DNA of 7,456 bases. It comes from Acidobacteriota bacterium (lineage in GTDB: Bacteria > Acidobacteriota > Terriglobia > Terriglobales > Acidobacteriaceae). The DNA is taken from positions 1 to 7,456 of the forward strand of contig JAJZFE010000213.1 in the NCBI GenBank assembly GCA_021798655.1, in the 5' to 3' direction. Below the pieces are notes generated by a model that was not told the origin of the DNA, ran no database searches, and saw only the letters and a list, made by a program, of their open reading frames with translations. Shown one piece after another: positions 1-7,210 of the stretch. How positions within the stretch are numbered: position 1 is the stretch's first letter; the number at the start of each line of letters is the position of its first letter. Both the position numbers and the translations under genes were made by a program.

Positions 1-1374
1 GATCGTCCAGTCCTTCGGGGCAGCCCCCAGCTGCGGCGCAAACGGAACGTTCCCCGTCGGCAGGTTGAACAGCGTTGAAGGATTGCTCGAATCCACCGCA
101 GAGTTGGTCGGGTACGTATTGATGCCCGCGGGATAGTGCGCCAGGTTGATCATCGCCGTCGCCGTATCAATCGGCACCGTCGCTCCGCCATTGCTCTTGG
201 AGACCGTCACACCGTCGCTCGTCGTGGCCAGGAACAGGCCGCTGCAGCTCGGCGATTCGGCTGCCAGTGCCGCCGGCGTCGTGCCCACCGACGTGTTCGA
301 CGAGTCCACGCAGTTCGCCACAATGTTGGCCAGCGTATTGATCGTCTGCTGTGGCACCACGCCGTTGCCGTTGTTCGGGTTCACCGTGTTCGCAACATGC
401 CCTTCGCCATCGCCCGCCGGGCTGATCGGCCCGCTGCCCTGGATGTTGTACAGCGTCGCCGCATTCAGCGCCGCGTTCTGCAGGCCCACCAGGTTCGTCG
501 CCGAACTGCCGATGTGCAGGCTGTCCGTTGCAAAGCCCGCCATCGCATAGCTCATCGCTACCGTCGAAACCTCGTTCATGTACACAAAGCTCAGCGCGTT
601 GGTAAAGTTCCCCGACGACGGGCACAGACCCAGCATCGCCATGTTCACAATCGCCAGGTTGCTCGGCGCCGATGCCTGCGCCGCCGTCACGGTCAGCCCG
701 CTGTAGGTCGTGGCTGCAATCGTGGTCGTCCCGTTCGTCAGGGTGCCCGTCGTCACCTGGAAGCTCGACGTCGTCAGGTTCGATGTGCCCAGCACTGTCA
801 GCGTCTGGCCGTTGATGTACTTCCCAAACGTCGAGCTGTCGCCCGTGAACGTCACCGACTCGCCCTGGTACAGCAGCTGGCCGCCCGTCGTAAACGTGAT
901 CGTGTAGTCGCCCGGCGTCCCCGACACCACGGCCTTCGAGATCGTTACCGCAGGGGTCGTCATCGGGTTGCCGCCCGCCGCATACAGGTACACCGGCTTG
1001 CCCACATCGCACGTGTAGTCGCCCGTAATATTAAAGCTGCCCGTACTGTCCGTCTTCACGTAGTACAGCCCGTTCGTCACGCTGCCGCTCGTGTCCTGCA
1101 TCGTCGGATACGTGGCCGACTTGTACGACGGGCTCAGCAGCGACTTCGCCACCGCACCATAGCCATTCGTCGTCGCTTCCAGCACAAACACCTTCGAGCC
1201 CACCACCGGCGCATGACCGCCGTAGTTGCTGCCCTGGATCGTGCCCAGTTCGTTGACCGTCGCGGTCGAAGCCACGTCCGTCGTAAAGTCGCCCGCACAG
1301 CCGCTCAGCGCTGCTGCACTCATCAAGCTCATCATTAGAAATACAGACTGAGAAAAGGACCTGCGAAAAGACAA
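1..1374 (-). CDS. Acidobacterial surface lipoprotein, paralogue of the NHL lipoprotein at 4490-6781 (C-terminus beyond window)
   Basis: Seen: the minus-strand frame is open from 1374 to position 1 (458 codons, no stop), so the 3' end lies outside the window. The TTG at 1372-1374 is chosen because GAGGT (1383-1387) sits 8 nt upstream, an in-frame TAA (1381-1383) closes the frame just above it, and it alone gives a proper signal peptide: basic FRRS, a hydrophobic core, then lipobox ALSGC with Cys26. The later ATGs (1335, 1332 and 1323) lose the basic region. The body aligns along its length with the lipoprotein at 4490-6781 (shared blocks LGTIQG.NYGGHAP, SVTNG.YY, GDYTC, PVYLYA.GGN, FVYMNEVSTVA, LHIG.S.TNL). 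Four cysteines are shared: 122, 251, 355 and 377. Residue +2 after the lipid Cys is Ala, so outer-membrane sorting is likely by the E. coli rule. Inference: an NHL propeller follows to the left, as in the paralogue. Function is unknown and no enzyme motif is visible. Confidence 0.88.
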   Translation of the reverse strand, partial: MSFRRSFSQSVFLMMSLMSAAALSGCAGDFTTDVASTATVNELGTIQGSNYGGHAPVVGSKVFVLEATTNGYGAVAKSLLSPSYKSATYPTMQDTSGSVTNGLYYVKTDSTGSFNITGDYTCDVGKPVYLYAAGGNPMTTPAVTISKAVVSGTPGDYTITFTTGGQLLYQGESVTFTGDSSTFGKYINGQTLTVLGTSNLTTSSFQVTTGTLTNGTTTIAATTYSGLTVTAAQASAPSNLAIVNMAMLGLCPSSGNFTNALSFVYMNEVSTVAMSYAMAGFATDSLHIGSSATNLVGLQNAALNAATLYNIQGSGPISPAGDGEGHVANTVNPNNGNGVVPQQTINTLANIVANCVDSSNTSVGTTPAALAAESPSCSGLFLATTSDGVTVSKSNGGATVPIDTATAMINLAHYPAGINTYPTNSAVDSSNPSTLFNLPTGNVPFAPQLGAAPKDWTI

Positions 1375-1382
1375 AATTGTTT

Positions 1383-1387
1383 ACCTC
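1383..1387 (-). promoter_or_regulatory. Ribosome binding site (GAGGT) fixing a TTG start
   Basis: On the minus strand GAGGT lies 8 nt before the TTG at 1374. Its last base is also the first base of an in-frame TAA, so no upstream start is possible in this frame. The same GAGGT plus 8-nt spacing appears before the GTG at 4318, which supports both calls. Confidence 0.65.
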
Positions 1388-1894
1388 GCGCACCGGTACG
1401 GGGCGGCCTGACATCCATCCAGATTTTGTTTGTGTTCAGGGCATCACGAGGAGAGGCAGAACCTGGAACTCGGGACATGAACGTGAAACAGTGGACAGAA
1501 AATAATGCAAAGATATTGCCGCGGAGCCTTGGGCTCTCGTCGTGCTACTGCTCAAAATCAACAACGGATCTACAACGGAAACGACAGGGACCGGCAACCG
1601 TTCGGCTCTTCGTCGAGCCCATCGCTGCCCTCGATCCTGACCGCTCGCATGACCTGCACGAGTCCACCGGATCACCCTTGTTTGAAGAACGAATACGACA
1701 CTTGTCTTAGATTGCAAAAATGCGCTTTTATACCTGAAATCTTTGGTTTACGCGTTAGTAACCCTCGTAATCGTCTCCGGTAACGCTGCTCTGTTCTACG
1801 CTGACACACTCTGCCATCTCTACTCTTATCAGGCAGGCGCGTCATCCACTCAATGCCTCTTCCGGGGCATTCGCAGAACGACCATTGATTCCAC
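1388..1894. other. Intergenic region without a recognisable gene
   Basis: About 500 bp between the outer-membrane protein gene and the left-hand lipoprotein gene, presumably holding the latter's promoter and leader. Open frames of 92-94 codons occur on both strands, but they overlap each other, have no convincing start site and no recognisable protein character. The stretch at about 1681-1765 is AT-rich relative to its surroundings. On the minus strand it contains TATAAA (1727-1732), a possible -10 element, but no good -35 at the right spacing. Two small inverted repeats occur around 1525-1540 and 1603-1620, with 5-bp stems. I see no tRNA, riboswitch or mobile element remnant. Confidence 0.5.
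1852..1871 (-). terminator. Weak hairpin downstream of the outer-membrane protein gene
   Basis: AATGCC (1852-1857) and GGCATT (1866-1871) form a 6-bp stem starting 24 nt beyond the stop at 1895. On the minus strand the loop can tighten to GGAA across a C/A mismatch. No T-run follows, so this is at best a weak or Rho-assisted terminator, or a 3'-end protecting structure. Confidence 0.3.
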
Positions 1895-4318
1895 CTAAAA
1901 CCGCAGCAGATAACTTGCCTTTACAAAGAACTGCCGCCCGTCGTTCAGGTACAGCGGCGAACGCGGCGGGCCCGGATTGCTCGGGTCGCACGCGCCGTCC
2001 GGCAGCCGGTTGCACAGCGCGCGGTCGATGTTCTGGATGTCGTTGTTGTAGCCCACATACACCGCCGTCCCCGGATGCGGCAGCCACGTCAGCAGCGCCT
2101 CCGTGCTCACATGCTTGGTTCGCACCAGGCTCGTCTCCAGCGGGTTCACCAGCAGCGAGTCGTACTCCACAATCGCCCGCGCCGAAAACGCCCGCGTGAA
2201 CTGGTAGTTGATCTTCGTCCGCAGCACCTGGTTCTCGTACACATCCGCGCCGCTATGCGCGTTGTGGTTGCGGTCCAGCAGGTACGTGTTGTCGATCGTC
2301 AACTGCCGCACCGGCAGCACGCTCACCAGCGCCTGCACGCTGTTCTGGTTCAGCAGAAACGGCACCCCGCCCGCCACCGGGTTGTAGTTCACATTGCCCC
2401 CGCGGATGGCCACGATATTCATGTTCAGCTGCCGCATCGGCGCGCTGCGCACCACGCCGCCTGCAAAGTTCTCCGTAAAGTTCACGCTTGCCGGCAACGC
2501 ATACCCGTTCTGCGGCCCTACCGTATCGGAGTTCTCGCCCACCAGCGGCGCCAGCACCGTGTTCCCCTTCAGCAGAAAAAACGGGTCGAACGTCGAGTAG
2601 TGATAGATCCGGTTCCCCGCATGGTCATACGCAATCTCCTGGCCCTCCTCCAGCCCAAAGCTCTGCAGCGCGCCGTGCTTCGGAAACCACTGGTAGTTCG
2701 AGTGGTTGTGATTATGGTAATAATCCGTCGTCTGGATGAACCCCACCGCGCTCTGAAAGCCCGTGCTGTAATCATCGAACTCATCCTGAAAGTTCCACGC
2801 GTGCCCCTGGCGCACAACGCTCAGCGTGCTCGCCGGCCCGGCGTTATAGCTGTCGCCGCTGCCCTCATTCGCGCTGCCCAGCAGCGTCCCGTTCACGCTC
2901 TTGGTGCTGCTCTCCACCGCCTGGCCGGTTGCGGTCCACTTCTCCGTCATGCGCCACGTAAAGTCCACGCCGCCAATCCGGTTCCACCCGCCGCCAAACT
3001 CGTAGTCCGTATACATCAGCCCAACGCTCGACCCCTTGCCCAGGTCCTGGCTCACGCGGCCCACGCCGAACAGCGCCTTCTTCCCGAAGTCCGCATCGGT
3101 CTGCGCAAACGTCTCGCCCGGCGCGCGGTCATCGGCCAGCAGCACGCCTACGTTCGTGCCGCCCAGCTTGCCCGTCACACGCACACCAAAGTCCGGCCTC
3201 ACAATGTTCCGCGTATACAGCAGGTTGATCGGCGTCGCAAAGTAGTTCGCGTTCTCCAGAAAGAACGGCCGCAGCTCCGGAAAGTACACCGGATACCGCT
3301 GGTTCACCGTGAACTGCGGCTGGTCGCTCTCAATGTCGCTGAAGTCCGGGTTCACCGTCGCGTCGATCACGATCGCGTCCTTCACCACGGCCTTCACCTC
3401 GCCGCCGCCCGTACCCTCCGCGTTGCGCGTGCTGAAGTACGGATTCAGGGGATCCTGCCCATCCAGCGCATGTACATTCTGCCCCAGCGCATACGGGTTC
3501 AGCTGGATATTGTGCGATCCGCTCACGCCCGTAATCCCGCGCAGCGTGCCCTCCTGCGGCAGCGTCCCCGTAATGCTCGTCGAGATGTGCGGCCATGCGT
3601 CCGTCTCGCTGTTCCTCGGCAGGTTCCGCTGCAGCACCACGCCCCAGTCCTGCGCCTCCGCCCTGAACCGCAGGCTCTTGAACGGTATCGCAAACAGCGC
3701 CATCCATCCCTGGCTCGTCACCTCGCCGTCCGAGTCCCACACCTGGTCATAGCTGTAGTCCGCGCCACTGCCCTCGGTCCACGCCGCATCCGCCTGCACA
3801 CCCGCCGGGTTCGTCTGAAACAATATCCCCCGCCGCCGATCCTGGAACGGATCCAGCAGCACCGTCACATTGTCGTCCGTCAACACATTCTCGCGCCGCG
3901 CCAGGTGCCCGCGGATCAGCTTCGGGTCCGTGTCATAGCACGCAAACACCACGTACAGCGCCGTGCCCGTGCGCCCCACCCACGCCACCGTCCGCTGCGT
4001 CGCTGCCTTGCCGTCCACCGGCGCGCTCTGGATAAAGTCATCCACCTCGGTCAACTGGTCTTTGATCTCCGCCTTCGGCTGCATCCCTGCAAAGTCGGCC
4101 AGCGTAATCCGCCGCGTCAGCACCGGCACCTTCCTGTCCGTCGAAGCCTGCGGCTTTGGCGGAGCCGCCGCCACCACCGTCGGCTTGTTCTGCTGCCCGA
4201 CCCCCTGCCCCGTCACCTGCGCTGCCGCCACTTCGCACAGCCCCGCCACACACACCGCGACACACACCACCGCACACAGCAGAACCCGACACAACATGAC
4301 CCGACACCGCATCGCCAC
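1895..4318 (-). CDS. Outer-membrane beta-barrel protein with CBM9-like and DUF5916 domains
   Basis: An 807-residue exported protein. Residues 1-33 form a signal peptide ending VAAA before Gln34. Residues about 65-230 resemble the carbohydrate-binding family 9/DOMON-like domain that precedes DUF5916, including DDNVTVLLDPF, the WTEGSGADYSYDQVW segment, and GWMALFAIPFKSLRF. DUF5916 follows, with its hallmark NPDFSDIESDQPQF (about 323-336) and YFPELRPFFLENANYF (345-360). The rest alternates short beta-strand-like stretches and ends in LLRF with a terminal Phe, the usual signal for barrel insertion by BAM. The mature part has few Cys, including a 769/777 pair in a likely surface loop. GTG 4318 is preferred because GAGGT (4327-4331) lies 8 nt upstream; GTG 4339, ATG 4333 and ATG 4312 are alternatives. 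Family members are often annotated 'hydrolase', but no catalytic motif is visible. A surface carbohydrate-binding or transport role is inference. Confidence 0.88.
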   Translation of the reverse strand: MAMRCRVMLCRVLLCAVVCVAVCVAGLCEVAAAQVTGQGVGQQNKPTVVAAAPPKPQASTDRKVPVLTRRITLADFAGMQPKAEIKDQLTEVDDFIQSAPVDGKAATQRTVAWVGRTGTALYVVFACYDTDPKLIRGHLARRENVLTDDNVTVLLDPFQDRRRGILFQTNPAGVQADAAWTEGSGADYSYDQVWDSDGEVTSQGWMALFAIPFKSLRFRAEAQDWGVVLQRNLPRNSETDAWPHISTSITGTLPQEGTLRGITGVSGSHNIQLNPYALGQNVHALDGQDPLNPYFSTRNAEGTGGGEVKAVVKDAIVIDATVNPDFSDIESDQPQFTVNQRYPVYFPELRPFFLENANYFATPINLLYTRNIVRPDFGVRVTGKLGGTNVGVLLADDRAPGETFAQTDADFGKKALFGVGRVSQDLGKGSSVGLMYTDYEFGGGWNRIGGVDFTWRMTEKWTATGQAVESSTKSVNGTLLGSANEGSGDSYNAGPASTLSVVRQGHAWNFQDEFDDYSTGFQSAVGFIQTTDYYHNHNHSNYQWFPKHGALQSFGLEEGQEIAYDHAGNRIYHYSTFDPFFLLKGNTVLAPLVGENSDTVGPQNGYALPASVNFTENFAGGVVRSAPMRQLNMNIVAIRGGNVNYNPVAGGVPFLLNQNSVQALVSVLPVRQLTIDNTYLLDRNHNAHSGADVYENQVLRTKINYQFTRAFSARAIVEYDSLLVNPLETSLVRTKHVSTEALLTWLPHPGTAVYVGYNNDIQNIDRALCNRLPDGACDPSNPGPPRSPLYLNDGRQFFVKASYLLRF

Positions 4319-4326
4319 AGCAACCA

Positions 4327-4331
4327 ACCTC
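4327..4331 (-). promoter_or_regulatory. Ribosome binding site (GAGGT) for the outer-membrane protein
   Basis: GAGGT on the minus strand, 8 nt before GTG 4318. The longer alternatives have poorer sites: at GTG 4339 the nearest purine-rich stretch is about 14 nt away, and at ATG 4333 AGGTGA is only 2 nt away. If translation starts at 4339 or 4333, this motif falls inside the coding sequence. Confidence 0.45.
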
Positions 4332-4431
4332 ATACTCACCTGTACCCGGATAACCCTTCGTTTAGACGCAGCTCACCCAGACGCGGCACTGCCACAACGC
4401 ACTGAATGCGAACAAACCGTCATACGCAAAC

Positions 4432-4464
4432 AAAGCGGCCAGGGTTCCTCACCCCGGCCGCTTT
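4432..4464 (-). terminator. Rho-independent terminator of the NHL lipoprotein gene
   Basis: A perfect 9-bp outer stem pairs AAAGCGGCC (4432-4440) with GGCCGCTTT (4456-4464). It continues past one mismatch into GGGT (4442-4445) with ACCC (4451-4454), leaving a 5-nt loop. On the minus strand the stem ends in TTT followed by GTTT, a short interrupted T-tract. It starts 25 nt after the stop at 4490 and lies upstream of the outer-membrane protein gene, so the two genes are probably transcribed separately. Because the stem is flanked by A on one side and T on the other, weak activity on the other strand is possible, but no plus-strand gene ends here. Confidence 0.82.
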
Positions 4465-4489
4465 ATCGATTCGCTCCTGTGGAAAGCCT

Positions 4490-6781
4490 CTACGGTGCCG
4501 CAGCCGGCTTGTTGTACGGCGTTGTCAGGCTCGCCGCCATCGGCGTCACCACCGGCGTCGCCACACCTACCATCTCCGTCACCGTATTGCTTCCGTAGTT
4601 CGGCACCCAGATGTTCCCCGACTCATCAATGGCCAGCTGATACGGCGTGTTCATCGCCCCACCCTGGTACGCATTCGTGCTGGAGATCGCCGTGCCCGTA
4701 CTGGAGAACTCCGAAATACTGCTGCCGTTCTGGTTCACCGCAAACACCCGTCCAGCTCCATCCACCGCCACATCGTAGGGCACATTCAGACCACCACCCG
4801 TATAGCCGCCATTGCCAGACACCGCCGCACCCGTGTTGGATAGCTTCGACAGACTGTTGTTACTCGCATTGGACGTCCACAGGTTGTTCGAACTATCCGC
4901 GGCAATGCCCACCACGTAACTCTGGCCGCCGCCCCCATACCCGCCATTGCCGGAGATCGGCGCGCCCGTGTTGGTGAACTTCGACAGCGTCACGTAGTTG
5001 CCGGCCCACACATTATTCCCACCATCGATGGCTAAGCCGTACGGCTGATTCAGGCCGCCGCCGGTGACTCCGCCCGCTCCCGAAATCGCCGTGCCCGTTG
5101 CACTGAACTCTGCCAGCGCATTCGAGTTGGGCACAGTCGCCCACACCTGCCCTTTGCCGTCGATCGCCACGTCATACGAGCCATTGAGACCGCCGCCCGT
5201 ATAGCCTCCGTTGCCAGAAAGCGCAGATCCCGCGCTGCTGAACTCTGACAGCCCATTCCCGTTCAGGCTGCTCACCCACGCGTTGCCCGACGTATCAATG
5301 GCAATCCCGTTTGGAGCACTCAAACCTCCTCCCGAAAACCCGTTGGTACCCGACTGGACCACTCCAAGGTTGTTGAACTCTGACAGCGTATTGCTGAGAG
5401 AGTTTGCAACCCAAACGTTGCTGGCACCGTCCAGCGCAACGGCAATCGGCCCGTTCAGGCTGCCGTCCGTATAGTTGATCCCCACCGACAGATCCGTCGG
5501 CGTCGCCGTCAGCGCCGGCAGAAACGGCTGCGACGAGCCCCCCTGGTTATAGATATTGGCCGCAAACGCCGTGTTCCCTACGCCCGTCGGATAGTGCGCG
5601 ATGTTCAGCATCACCGTCGCAATATCATTCGGCTTGGTACCCGTCGTCGTCCCGTTCGCCGTCGCGTTCGCAAACAGGGTCTTGCACTGCGTCGATTCCG
5701 TGCCGCTCGGCGCCGTCGTTGCGCTGTACGTATTCGCGGAATCCACACAACCCGCCAGGCTGTTCCCCAGCGCATCAATCAGCTGGTACGGAACCGTCCC
5801 GTTGCCGGCCGCCGTCGTCGCCCGCGCAATGTGCGCCCCGCCCTGCGTGCCCGTGCCCACTCCGCTGCTGCCCTGGATGTCGTACAGGTTGTTCGCCGTC
5901 AACACCGCCGCCTGCAGCCCCGCCAGGTTCGTCGGGCTGGTGCCAATGTGCAGCGCATCGTTGTTCGTCGCCGTATTCGCAAACGGCGCCAGCACCTGCA
6001 TCGCCGCCACCGTCGACACCTCGTTCATGTACACAAACTTCAGCGTGCTCGCAAACGTCGCCGGCGGCGTCGGACAGTTCCCCAGCAAAGCCACATTCGC
6101 AATCGCCGGATTGTTCGCCGTCACCGTGCCGCTCGACAGCGTCGTCGCCAGCACATTCGCGTGCGTCAGCGGAACCTGAAAGCTCACCGCCGTCCGCCCC
6201 GTCGCCGACACCGCATACGTCCCGTTCAAGTAGCTGTACGCCGAAGGCGCTCCGGCAATGTTCACCGACTCGCCCGCCGCCAGCGTCTGCGAAGCCGTCG
6301 TAAACGTCACCACGTTCCCCGTAATCGAAAAGCTCGACAGCGTCGTCGATACCGCCGAACTCTGGTTCCCGCCCGTCGCATACAGGTACACCGGATACCC
6401 GGCCGTGCACGTGTAGTCACCCGTGACATCGAAGCTGCCACCCGCTCCGGTGCGAATGTAGTACATCCCGTTCGTCACGCTGCCCGGCGTGTTGTCCACC
6501 TGCGTCGGATAGTTGGCATCGCTGTACGATGCGCCCAGCAGGTCCGTCACCGCCTTGCCGTACCCAGTCGTCCCCACCTGCACCACAAACAGCTCCGCTC
6601 CCACAATCGGCGCATGGCCCCCGTAGTCGTTCCCCTGGATCGTGCCCAACGCACTCTGCGTCGTCACCACCGTGTCCGGAAAACCCATGCTACCCGAGCA
6701 ACCGGTCAGCCCGGACACACACACCATCACACTAGCCGCGGCTGTCGCAACAACGGTAAGAAGTTTCACTGGAATACCCAT
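4490..6781 (-). CDS. Surface lipoprotein with seven-repeat NHL beta-propeller
   Basis: About 763 residues, starting MGIPVKLL. The signal peptide ends in lipobox GLTGC (Cys28), followed by Ser, consistent with outer-membrane lipidation. Residues 29 to about 435 form the module shared with the left-hand paralogue, including GDYTC, LGNCP, GCVDS and TQC, which give conserved Cys 125, 236, 345 and 366. A GESVNIAG/LNGTY Ig-like stretch lies at about 170-220. Residues about 442-737 hold seven NHL-type repeats of 45 residues (one of 43), each with an AxDxxGNxWV-like strand, an LSEF-like end and a GNGGYTGGGL linker; this matches a seven-bladed propeller. A short Pro/Ala-rich tail follows. NHL propellers usually bind protein, glycan or nucleic acid; the ligand here is unknown. 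The start is uncertain: the frame is open to a GTG at 6874 and a GTG at 6769 (MKLLTVV) is also plausible; none has a strong ribosome site. Confidence 0.88.
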   Translation of the reverse strand: MGIPVKLLTVVATAAASVMVCVSGLTGCSGSMGFPDTVVTTQSALGTIQGNDYGGHAPIVGAELFVVQVGTTGYGKAVTDLLGASYSDANYPTQVDNTPGSVTNGMYYIRTGAGGSFDVTGDYTCTAGYPVYLYATGGNQSSAVSTTLSSFSITGNVVTFTTASQTLAAGESVNIAGAPSAYSYLNGTYAVSATGRTAVSFQVPLTHANVLATTLSSGTVTANNPAIANVALLGNCPTPPATFASTLKFVYMNEVSTVAAMQVLAPFANTATNNDALHIGTSPTNLAGLQAAVLTANNLYDIQGSSGVGTGTQGGAHIARATTAAGNGTVPYQLIDALGNSLAGCVDSANTYSATTAPSGTESTQCKTLFANATANGTTTGTKPNDIATVMLNIAHYPTGVGNTAFAANIYNQGGSSQPFLPALTATPTDLSVGINYTDGSLNGPIAVALDGASNVWVANSLSNTLSEFNNLGVVQSGTNGFSGGGLSAPNGIAIDTSGNAWVSSLNGNGLSEFSSAGSALSGNGGYTGGGLNGSYDVAIDGKGQVWATVPNSNALAEFSATGTAISGAGGVTGGGLNQPYGLAIDGGNNVWAGNYVTLSKFTNTGAPISGNGGYGGGGQSYVVGIAADSSNNLWTSNASNNSLSKLSNTGAAVSGNGGYTGGGLNVPYDVAVDGAGRVFAVNQNGSSISEFSSTGTAISSTNAYQGGAMNTPYQLAIDESGNIWVPNYGSNTVTEMVGVATPVVTPMAASLTTPYNKPAAAP
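4571..5458 (-). repeat. Seven in-frame NHL repeats, about 135 bp each
   Basis: Within the lipoprotein gene, the LSEF-like repeat ends recur every 45 codons: six intervals of 45, 45, 43, 45, 45 and 45. The short unit is the fourth blade (AGNYVTLSKF), which lacks two residues. The repeats encode propeller blades rather than a mobile or regulatory repeat. Their DNA has diverged, although the Gly-rich linker codons stay similar. Confidence 0.75.
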
Positions 6782-6990
6782 CAATAGTTGAAATCGCGTG
6801 CTGCCCGTTGTACGAACCGCTCTTGTGTCTGGATGTATCACGTGCAGAACTGGCTTCGTCCCACCGAATCTCACCCAATTTCTACTCTACAGCCCAGATA
6901 TTTCATCACAAGGTGACGAACGTCCTGTAATGCGACATAGCTGCATAGCCCGCCTCCTGACCATGCGTTCATCTCGCCGACGCCTCGGCT
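6782..6990. other. Upstream region of the NHL lipoprotein gene
   Basis: This is the lipoprotein-gene side of the divergent gap. Part of it (to 6874) is an in-frame extension of the lipoprotein reading frame, but it encodes no credible signal peptide extension and is treated as leader. It carries the weak promoter candidate described separately. I see no small gene: the 74-codon minus-strand frame ending at 6871 runs through the palindromic repeat and has no protein-like character. Confidence 0.4.
6884..6911 (-). promoter_or_regulatory. Possible sigma70-type promoter for the NHL lipoprotein gene
   Basis: On the minus strand TTGTGA (6906-6911) and TAGAGT (6884-6889) are separated by 16 bp, each matching four of six consensus bases. 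Transcription would begin near 6876 and give a leader of roughly 95 nt to the ATG at 6781. If correct, this argues against the GTG at 6874 as the start. Such matches are frequent by chance. Confidence 0.25.
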
Positions 6991-6991
6991 A

Positions 6992-7062
6992 CCCCACATC
7001 TCGTTCCTGAAACGGGGTTCGCTTGGGTGCCCCACATCTCGTTCTTTGAGATGTGGGTTCGC
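6992..7062. repeat. Tandem pair of palindromic intergenic repeats
   Basis: Two imperfect copies (6992-7022 and 7030-7062) each begin CCCCACATCTCGTTC and end GGGTTCGC, 7 nt apart. The second is a perfect hairpin: CCCACATCTC (7031-7040), a 7-nt loop, then GAGATGTGGG (7048-7057). The first has lost its right arm. It lies between divergent genes and has no T-run, so it is not a terminator for either. It resembles REP-like dispersed palindromes; similar GTGCCCCA-starting hairpins occur, from memory, in acidobacterial genomes. Copy number cannot be judged from one window. Confidence 0.7.
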
Positions 7063-7210
7063 AGGACCCCGGCGGCTACCGCAACCGTGAATCACCGCAC
7101 CAGCCAGAAATAGTCGAACGCGAAAAACACAAGTCCACCACTAACCGCAATATTTTGAAGACTTTGCCCCCAAAAGTACGGGGGGGGGTACCTGCCCCGC
7201 TCGGTCTACA
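7063..7210. other. Leader region of the M24 peptidase gene, with a G9 tract
   Basis: Noncoding DNA between the palindromic repeat and the plus-strand start. A run of five C (7167-7171) is followed by nine G (7180-7188), which can fold into a C5/G5 hairpin with an 8-nt loop. The G-tract is flanked by GTAC and TACC and ends 22 nt before the ATG at 7211. I found no convincing -35/-10 pair and no Shine-Dalgarno sequence before the gene. Confidence 0.5.

Noticed and set aside
136..1338. 400-codon Arg-rich plus-strand open frame
   Set aside because: It is antisense to the left-hand lipoprotein, whose frame has a lipobox and a paralogue. A similar Arg-rich shadow lies opposite the paralogue at 5594-6787, as expected for an artefact of shared coding sequence.
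1426..1783. Overlapping 92-94 codon open frames on both strands
   Set aside because: They compete for the same bases, lack ribosome sites, and have no signal, membrane or repeat features.
2075..4405. 776-codon plus-strand open frame opposite the outer-membrane protein gene
   Set aside because: It is exactly antisense to a well-supported gene, is extremely Arg/His-rich, and has no domain-like character. High GC and the codon bias of the real gene explain the absence of stops.
5594..6787. 397-codon Arg-rich plus-strand open frame
   Set aside because: Antisense shadow of the NHL lipoprotein gene. Its likeness to the frame at 136-1338 reflects paralogy of the genes on the other strand.
7031..7057. 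Perfect hairpin as a transcription terminator
   Set aside because: It lies between divergently transcribed genes, where no transcript ends, and no T-run follows the stem on either strand. A palindromic repeat fits better.
6992..7062. CRISPR array
   Set aside because: There are only two units, 38 bp apart start to start with a 7-nt gap. The units are palindromic and there are no spacers or cas genes.
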